8,831 nt of DNA, taken from contig WJLO01000008.1 of the NCBI GenBank assembly GCA_014728425.1, positions 1 through 8,831 of the forward strand. Direction: 5' to 3'. Below are positions 5,158 through 8,831 of this stretch, in pieces. Position numbers and translations under genes: made by a program. Below the pieces are notes generated by a model that ran no database searches, was not told the origin of the DNA, and saw only the letters and a program-made list of their open reading frames with translations. Each line of letters opens with the position of its first letter. The stretch's first letter is position 1. This stretch comes from Minisyncoccota bacterium. Lineage in GTDB: Bacteria > Patescibacteriota > Microgenomatia > UBA1400 > PJMF01.

Positions 5158-5724
5158 CCGACGGCGGGGTTTTACTTTAGCCTTAATCTTAAACTCCCAT
5201 TGATCGCCATCACTAGTATCAAAACTAGTAGACTTAGTAATACCATAATAACGCAGCAAGTGATTGCTTAAAGTTTGTTCTAGTTCTTTTTGTTGCTCTT
5301 TTAACTCCTTAATACCTACTTGTAAAGAAGTCACTTGGGGGTCAGACTGCAACTGAGACTTACGCTGCCGTACTTCTTGACTATACTCACTAGCTTTGTC
5401 TTTAGCTGTGCTTAATTGAGTGTCATTAGTAAAAACATTGCGTAAACTTTGACGTTTATCTTTTAACTGGGCCTTAATATCTTGCAAGCGATCAGCATGG
5501 CGCTCAATCAAGCCCTGCAGTGAAATCAAAGTCTCAGCTAACTGATCGGACTTAGCTACTTCATCATCACTGCTTTGGTCATCAGTAGCTTGTTTATTGG
5601 CTTGATTTAAAGCTGCCAAAGCTAAATCATCACTAGTTGGTAACTTAGGTTTTTCTTGCCCCTGATCTAGTCCTTTAGTATCTGCAGCTGGTAACGAAGC
5701 TTTTTTGCTATTTTTTTTGCTCAT
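5149..5724 (-). CDS. Hypothetical coiled-coil protein with basic tail
   Basis: No family was recognised in this 191-residue protein. Residues 1-58 are polar and low in complexity (K, S, D, Q rich), probably disordered. Residues about 60-155 are a long helical coiled coil with heptad-like spacing (ETLISLQGLIERHADRLQ, then QVTSLQVGIKELKEQQKELE). A short tail follows with RYYGI (158-162), DQWEFKIKAKV (174-184) and an RRRKK end. There is no signal peptide or membrane helix. The start has GAAAGGA on the minus strand at 5735-5729, four bases before the ATG. A promoter TTGAGT (5777-5772) with TACATT (5754-5749) at 17-base spacing lies upstream. The gene is convergent with rpsU and divergent from rnpB. 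The basic tail would allow nucleic-acid binding, but that is only a suggestion; a structural or scaffold role is equally possible. Confidence 0.75.
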   Translation of the reverse strand: MSKKNSKKASLPAADTKGLDQGQEKPKLPTSDDLALAALNQANKQATDDQSSDDEVAKSDQLAETLISLQGLIERHADRLQDIKAQLKDKRQSLRNVFTNDTQLSTAKDKASEYSQEVRQRKSQLQSDPQVTSLQVGIKELKEQQKELEQTLSNHLLRYYGITKSTSFDTSDGDQWEFKIKAKVKPRRRKK

Positions 5725-5748
5725 AAATTCCTTTCTTTGTTAAAACTC

Positions 5749-5777
5749 AATGTACAATATTTTGCTAGTTAACTCAA
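5749..5777 (-). promoter_or_regulatory. Promoter of the coiled-coil protein gene
   Basis: On the minus strand TTGAGT (5777-5772) and TACATT (5754-5749) are 17 bases apart, each 4 of 6 to consensus. The predicted leader is about 20 bases and carries the GAAAGGA ribosome-binding site. Confidence 0.45.
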
Positions 5778-5854
5778 GCAGCCAAGATCTACCTCTTACT
5801 GCTTAATCCACAAGGTTCAAGCCCAAAAACAAGCTTGGTTAATGAGTTTTTTGC

Positions 5855-5872
5855 AAAGTTTTAATAAACTTT
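5855..5872. repeat. Perfect inverted repeat between divergent promoters
   Basis: AAAGTTT (5855-5861) and AAACTTT (5866-5872) are separated by TAAT. The repeat lies between the promoters of the coiled-coil gene and rnpB, so it could be a protein-binding site. It may also be chance in AT-rich DNA. Confidence 0.25.
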
Positions 5873-5911
5873 TAGTAAGATATATCAGGCAAATATTTTT
5901 ATTAACTCTTG

Positions 5912-5940
5912 TTGAACACTAAGTTAATCAATAGTATAAT
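5912..5940 (+). promoter_or_regulatory. Promoter of rnpB
   Basis: TTGAAC at 5912-5917 (5 of 6) and an exact TATAAT at 5935-5940 with a 17-base spacer form the best sigma-70-type promoter in the window. The predicted start, 5946-5948, coincides with the 5' strand of the RNA's P1 helix. Confidence 0.8.
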
Positions 5941-5945
5941 ATGGT

Positions 5946-6274
5946 TGATATAGCCGGGTAATGGCCTTTACTCTCTAGAGTAAGGGAGGAAAGTCCGGAC
6001 AGCAGAACGGATGGTGTCTTGTCGTAAGGCAAGAGCGGTTTAAACCGACAGTTAGAGCAACAGTGACGATCCGGGTAACGCCGGGTGAAACGACCAAGTG
6101 ATCGGGTAGTTTTGACAACTGTCAAGACTGGCAATCCTCCCAGCTGCGACTGCCGAACTTGACCTAAATGGACCCGTTCCCTATCACTGGCCTTGATAAA
6201 GACCAGTAAAGGTCATAAGGTGCAGGCCTAGGTAGATCATTACTTAAAACAGAATCCGGCTTACGGGCTATATA
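5946..6274 (+). ncRNA. rnpB: RNase P RNA, catalytic subunit (bacterial type A-like)
   Basis: The ribozyme that removes 5' leaders from tRNA precursors, working with the RnpA protein. The universally conserved core is clear: GGGAGGAAAGTCCGGAC at 5984-6000 and its partner ACAGAATCCGGCTTA at 6249-6263 (helix P4 region). P1 is formed by ATATAGCC (5948-5955) and GGCTATAT (6266-6273), which fixes both ends. Other landmarks are CCGGGTAACGCCGGGTGAAACG-like P10/P11 sequence around 6071-6092, a hairpin TTGACA/TGTCAA (about 6113-6126), and GCAGGCCTAGGTAGATCATTAC near 6222-6243 (halves GCAGGCCTAGG and TAGATCATTAC), matching the 3' domain of the E. coli RNA. The L15 segment reads GGCAATCCTCC (6130-6140), where most bacteria have GGU that pairs with tRNA CCA. 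The length of about 330 bases is on the short side of normal. An open reading frame on the other strand is a coincidence. Confidence 0.95.
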
Positions 6275-6278
6275 TTTT

Positions 6279-6320
6279 AACTACCCCTCTTGTTAACCAC
6301 AAAGGGGTAGTTTGTTTTTT
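6279..6320 (+). terminator. Rho-independent terminator of rnpB
   Basis: AACTACCCCT (6279-6288) pairs perfectly with AGGGGTAGTT (6303-6312); the loop can extend the stem with TTGT (6290-6293) / ACAA (6299-6302) around a C bulge. A T-rich tract (6311-6320) follows. Placement 5 bases after the P1 helix fits rnpB. Confidence 0.9.
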
Positions 6321-6340
6321 ACTCAGAAACAAAGAGCTTA

Positions 6341-6369
6341 TTTAGTTTTTCTGCCACTCTAGTTATAAT
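6341..6369 (+). promoter_or_regulatory. Probable promoter of the MscS-like gene and uppP
   Basis: TTTAGT (6341-6346, 3 of 6) and exact TATAAT (6364-6369) are separated by 17 bases, just after the rnpB terminator. The predicted leader is about 43 bases and ends in AAAAAGGAG (6406-6414), four bases before the ATG. Confidence 0.55.
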
Positions 6370-6418
6370 GAGATGAGATAAACAACATCACTCACAAATC
6401 AGCTCAAAAAGGAGCCTT

Positions 6419-7156
6419 ATGTTTAATCAAGTTAATAGTTATCTTTCTTTACAAGATTATTTTTCTATTATTGCTTTACAAACTCTAGAAAGCATCTCTT
6501 TAGTGCTACCGCGTATTGCTGGAGCGCTACTGGCTTTAATTGTAGGAGTAGCTGTAGCCAAAGCCAGTAAGCGACTTTTGGCCAGGATTCTAACAAGCTT
6601 AAAACTTTCTAGTTTGGTAAAAAACTCTCCTCTAGGAATGATTTTAAGTGATGATAACATTGGCCAAAAAACCGAAGAAGCCATTACTACCACTTTTTAT
6701 TGGCTGGTAATGTTGGTAGTAATTCACACTATGGTTTCGATCCTTGGCTTAGATTCTTTATCATTGGTGATCGAGCGTATCTTGGGCTACATTCCTAATA
6801 TTATTGCTGCAGTTTTTATTATGTTGTTTGGCTTACTATTAGCTGGTTGGGTTGAAAATTTAGTTAAAGGCGCAGTAAAAAGCGTGGATTTCCACACTTC
6901 AACCTTAGTAGGCAAAGGGGCCAGTTATCTGGTAGTTAGTGTAGCAATGCTCACCGCCTTATCTGAGTTAGGTATTGCCAGCTCCTTTATCACTATTTTG
7001 TTCATTGGCCTAGTAACCACTGTTTCTTTAGGTTTAGGCTTGTCTTTAGGTTTAGGAGGACAAGATTTAGTGCGTCAAATCTTAACCAACTGGTATCAAC
7101 GCAACTTTAAACCAGCCAAAACCAAAAAAACTAAATCAAGCAAAAAAAAGAAATAA
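6419..7156 (+). CDS. MscS-like conserved TM-helix membrane protein lacking the beta domain
   Basis: A 245-residue membrane protein with about five hydrophobic segments: roughly 26-48, 91-110, 122-146, 168-182 and 189-214. The last ends GLGLSLGLGGQDLVRQIL (205-222), which resembles the glycine/alanine-rich pore helix of MscS channels and the conserved TM-helix family related to them. In MscS the pore helix is followed by a cytoplasmic beta and alpha/beta domain of about 150 residues; here the protein instead stops after a short Lys-rich tail (KTKKTKSSKKKK). It may therefore form or modulate a membrane assembly without the usual MscS vestibule. Whether it gates in response to tension is unknown. 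The strong Shine-Dalgarno AAGGAG four bases before the ATG supports the start. uppP follows after 9 bases, suggesting one envelope transcription unit. Confidence 0.78.
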   Translation: MFNQVNSYLSLQDYFSIIALQTLESISLVLPRIAGALLALIVGVAVAKASKRLLARILTSLKLSSLVKNSPLGMILSDDNIGQKTEEAITTTFYWLVMLVVIHTMVSILGLDSLSLVIERILGYIPNIIAAVFIMLFGLLLAGWVENLVKGAVKSVDFHTSTLVGKGASYLVVSVAMLTALSELGIASSFITILFIGLVTTVSLGLGLSLGLGGQDLVRQILTNWYQRNFKPAKTKKTKSSKKKK

Positions 7157-7165
7157 CTAGAATTT

Positions 7166-7939
7166 ATGCCCCTAAATCAAGCTATTTTCTTAGGAGTAGT
7201 TCAAGGCTTAACTGAGTTTTTGCCAGTTTCTAGCTCTGGCCATTTAGTCCTGTTTCAAAATCTTTTTGGCTGGCAACAAGCCAACCTAGCTTTTGATGTC
7301 TGGCTTCATCTGGCTACTGTTTTAGCTATTATGGTGTTTTTTTGGTCAGATTTAAAAGAGATCCAACTAACTGAAATCAAAGCTATTTTGATAGGCAGCA
7401 TACCAGCTTTTCTAGCTGGGTGGTTTTTCCACACTCAACTTAATGATTGGTTTCATTCTATTCAAGTAGTAGTCATTAGCTTAATCATCACTGGACTGTT
7501 TAATTTTTATATTGATGCCAATATTGAAAAAAGCAAAGTACATACCAGCGAACCAGTAAGCGAGCCCAATGGTTTTATCATTGGAATTTTTCAAGCTTTA
7601 GCTATTATCCCAGGCATCTCTCGTTCTGGAGCCACTGTGGCTGGAGGAGTTTATCGAGGTTTGGAACGCATCAATGCTTTTCGCTTTTCATTCTTACTAG
7701 CCATCCCAGCCATTCTCGGTGCCAGTAGTCTCCAACTCTGGAATCTAAACCAAACAGGCTTTGCTCAAGTTGAACCAGTTCCTTTTGCTGCTGGCGCAGC
7801 AGCTGCCTTTGTTGTTGGCTTGCTCAGTTTAAAACTTTTTCATTATGTAATCAAAACTGCCAAAATGGAGTGGTTTGGTTGGTACTGTGTGGTGCTAGGT
7901 GGGGTAGGAGCGTTGTTGATAAGTATATCAATAAACTAA
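7166..7939 (+). CDS. uppP: Undecaprenyl-diphosphatase (BacA type)
   Basis: An integral membrane enzyme that dephosphorylates undecaprenyl pyrophosphate, regenerating the lipid carrier for peptidoglycan and other surface polymers. Both signature motifs are intact: VQGLTEFLPVSSSGHL (residues 12-27; E17, S22-S24, H26) and PGISRSGAT (149-157; R153). Hydrophobic segments lie at about 42-60, 73-88, 99-116, 136-149, 173-191, 204-226 and 236-254, as expected for the eight-helix fold with re-entrant loops. The length of 257 residues is a little below the usual 265-275. The ATG is 9 bases after the MscS-like stop and begins the family-typical start, but has no Shine-Dalgarno, so translation may be coupled. 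It implies that the cell makes a peptidoglycan or polyprenyl-linked envelope. The gene converges with comM; the 32-base gap shows no clear terminator. Confidence 0.96.
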   Translation: MPLNQAIFLGVVQGLTEFLPVSSSGHLVLFQNLFGWQQANLAFDVWLHLATVLAIMVFFWSDLKEIQLTEIKAILIGSIPAFLAGWFFHTQLNDWFHSIQVVVISLIITGLFNFYIDANIEKSKVHTSEPVSEPNGFIIGIFQALAIIPGISRSGATVAGGVYRGLERINAFRFSFLLAIPAILGASSLQLWNLNQTGFAQVEPVPFAAGAAAAFVVGLLSLKLFHYVIKTAKMEWFGWYCVVLGGVGALLISISIN

Positions 7940-7971
7940 CAACATCTTTTATCAAAATCCCTCTAGTAAGA

Positions 7972-8831
7972 TTACTCCCTCCTTCCCTCGCGATAACTCA
8001 AAGCTTCAGCTAAATGAGCAACCACCACTTGATCTTCACCTGCTAAATCAGCAATAGTCTGGGCTACTTTAATTAACTTAAAATAACTGCGCGCAGATAA
8101 TTTTAAGTTATTAGCGGCCTGCTGCAAAAACTTTTGACCAGTATTCATTAAGGGGAAAAACTCTTTTACTGCTGAAGAGCTTAAATCTGCATTAGTAAAA
8201 TAAGGAGTGTTTTTAAACCGCTGAGTTTGCTGAGCTCGTGCTTGAATGACTCGCTCACTAATCCGTACTGATGATTCAGCGCTTAGTTTAGCCTTGGCTA
8301 ACTTCTCGGTCTTAACTGCTTGGACATAAAGCTGCAGGTCAATCCGATCTAAAATCGGACCTGATAACCGCCTTTGATAACTACTTACCTGGGTGGCTGA
8401 ACAACAACACTGTTGTTGTTCACTGCCCCAATAGCCACATCGGCAAGGATTGGCAGCAGCCAACAAACAAAACCGAGCAGGAAAAGTAACTGAGCCCATT
8501 GCTCGAGAAATAGTGATCTGGCGATCTTCCATAGGTTGACGCAATGATTCTAATGACAAACGATCAAACTCTGTAAACTCATCCAAAAACAACACCCCAT
8601 GATGAGCCAAAGAAACCTCGCCTGGTTTAATAAAACTACCACCTCCAATCAAGCCAACTGGAGAAGTAGTATGATGTGGTGCTCTAAATGGCCGAGCAGT
8701 GATCAAGCCTTTTTGTGTTAAGCCGCAAATTGAGTGAATCTTGGTTACCTCAATAGCTTCTTGTTCGGTTAATGGTGGTAAAATCGAGACCAAAGTTTTA
8801 GCCAATAGGCTTTTACCCGCCCCTGGTGGGC
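7972..8831 (-). CDS. comM: ComM/YifB-family Mg-chelatase-like AAA+ ATPase (N-terminus outside window)
   Basis: The frame is open to the right edge. The first complete codons (8829-8806) read PPGAGKSL, the Walker A motif, so the N-terminal Lon-protease-like (ChlI-type) domain of about 200 residues lies beyond the window; the TTG at 8805 is not a start. Numbered from that TTG, FRAPHHTTSPVGLIGGG (40-56) is a ComM hallmark, VLFLDEF (71-77) is Walker B, AAANPCRCGYWG (116-127) with CCC (133-135) is the cysteine loop, and SGPILDRID (148-156) holds the arginine finger. A Mg-chelatase C-terminal domain ends at residue 277. ComM is a hexameric branch-migration helicase that helps integrate DNA taken up by natural transformation; homologues are widespread and not all are tied to competence. 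No competence gene is visible beside it here. Confidence 0.95.
   Translation of the reverse strand, partial: PPGAGKSLLAKTLVSILPPLTEQEAIEVTKIHSICGLTQKGLITARPFRAPHHTTSPVGLIGGGSFIKPGEVSLAHHGVLFLDEFTEFDRLSLESLRQPMEDRQITISRAMGSVTFPARFCLLAAANPCRCGYWGSEQQQCCCSATQVSSYQRRLSGPILDRIDLQLYVQAVKTEKLAKAKLSAESSVRISERVIQARAQQTQRFKNTPYFTNADLSSSAVKEFFPLMNTGQKFLQQAANNLKLSARSYFKLIKVAQTIADLAGEDQVVVAHLAEALSYREGRRE

Noticed and set aside
5928..6134. 68-codon minus-strand reading frame
   Set aside because: It lies over the rnpB promoter and 5' half of the RNase P RNA, whose conserved core is unmistakable.
6457..6693. 78-codon minus-strand frame in the MscS-like gene
   Set aside because: Antisense shadow of a membrane-protein gene.
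8803..8805. TTG as the start codon of comM
   Set aside because: The frame continues upstream through an intact Walker A motif to the window edge.
1..8831. CRISPR arrays, insertion sequences, prophage or defence islands
   Set aside because: No regularly spaced direct repeats, transposase, integrase or phage-like genes were seen on either strand.

Overview
The window looks like part of a small, streamlined bacterial chromosome of moderate-to-low GC. The best guess is a member of the Candidate Phyla Radiation (Patescibacteria), perhaps Microgenomates-like. This rests on shortened core enzymes (a prolyl-tRNA synthetase without its editing insertion, a 298-residue PRPP synthase with archaeal-style motifs), a cytidylate-kinase-like protein, a DHH-like protein of no named family, a tRNA gene without encoded CCA, short intergenic gaps and several apparently leaderless promoters. 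It is an inference from protein style; no phylogenetic marker was compared. Nothing here requires a non-standard genetic code.

Layout. The left edge holds the 5' end of a leftward cytidylate-kinase-like gene, then a rightward tRNA-Arg(UCG). About 340 bases without a gene follow; they contain a GC-rich palindromic element. Next comes a rightward pair, prs (PRPP synthase) and proS (prolyl-tRNA synthetase), separated by 3 bases. A 64-codon leftward gene of unknown function has its own rho-independent terminator. An intergenic region of about 350 bases holds a candidate promoter and a folded RNA or leader. A DHH-like phosphoesterase gene overlaps a HIT hydrolase gene, and rpsU (bS21) follows with its own promoter, a very strong Shine-Dalgarno and a TTG start. 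A leftward coiled-coil protein gene lies back to back with the RNase P RNA gene rnpB, which has clear -35/-10 boxes and a terminator. A rightward pair then encodes an MscS-like membrane-helix protein and undecaprenyl-diphosphatase (uppP). The right edge is a leftward comM/yifB AAA+ ATPase gene cut by the window end just upstream of Walker A.

How it fits together. Most genes are information-processing or nucleotide housekeeping: PRPP supply, Pro-tRNA charging, tRNA 5' maturation, a ribosomal protein, and two probable nucleotide or phosphoester hydrolases. The right third is envelope (lipid-carrier recycling, a membrane-helix protein) and DNA uptake/recombination (ComM). No CRISPR array, insertion sequence, prophage or defence cassette is visible. 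The most interesting signals are regulatory or RNA-level: an RNase P RNA whose CCA-binding loop appears to read GGC instead of GGU beside a tRNA gene without CCA; an rpsU start region that resembles bS21 autoregulation known in Bacteroidetes; leaderless promoters; and an unassigned folded element upstream of the DHH gene.
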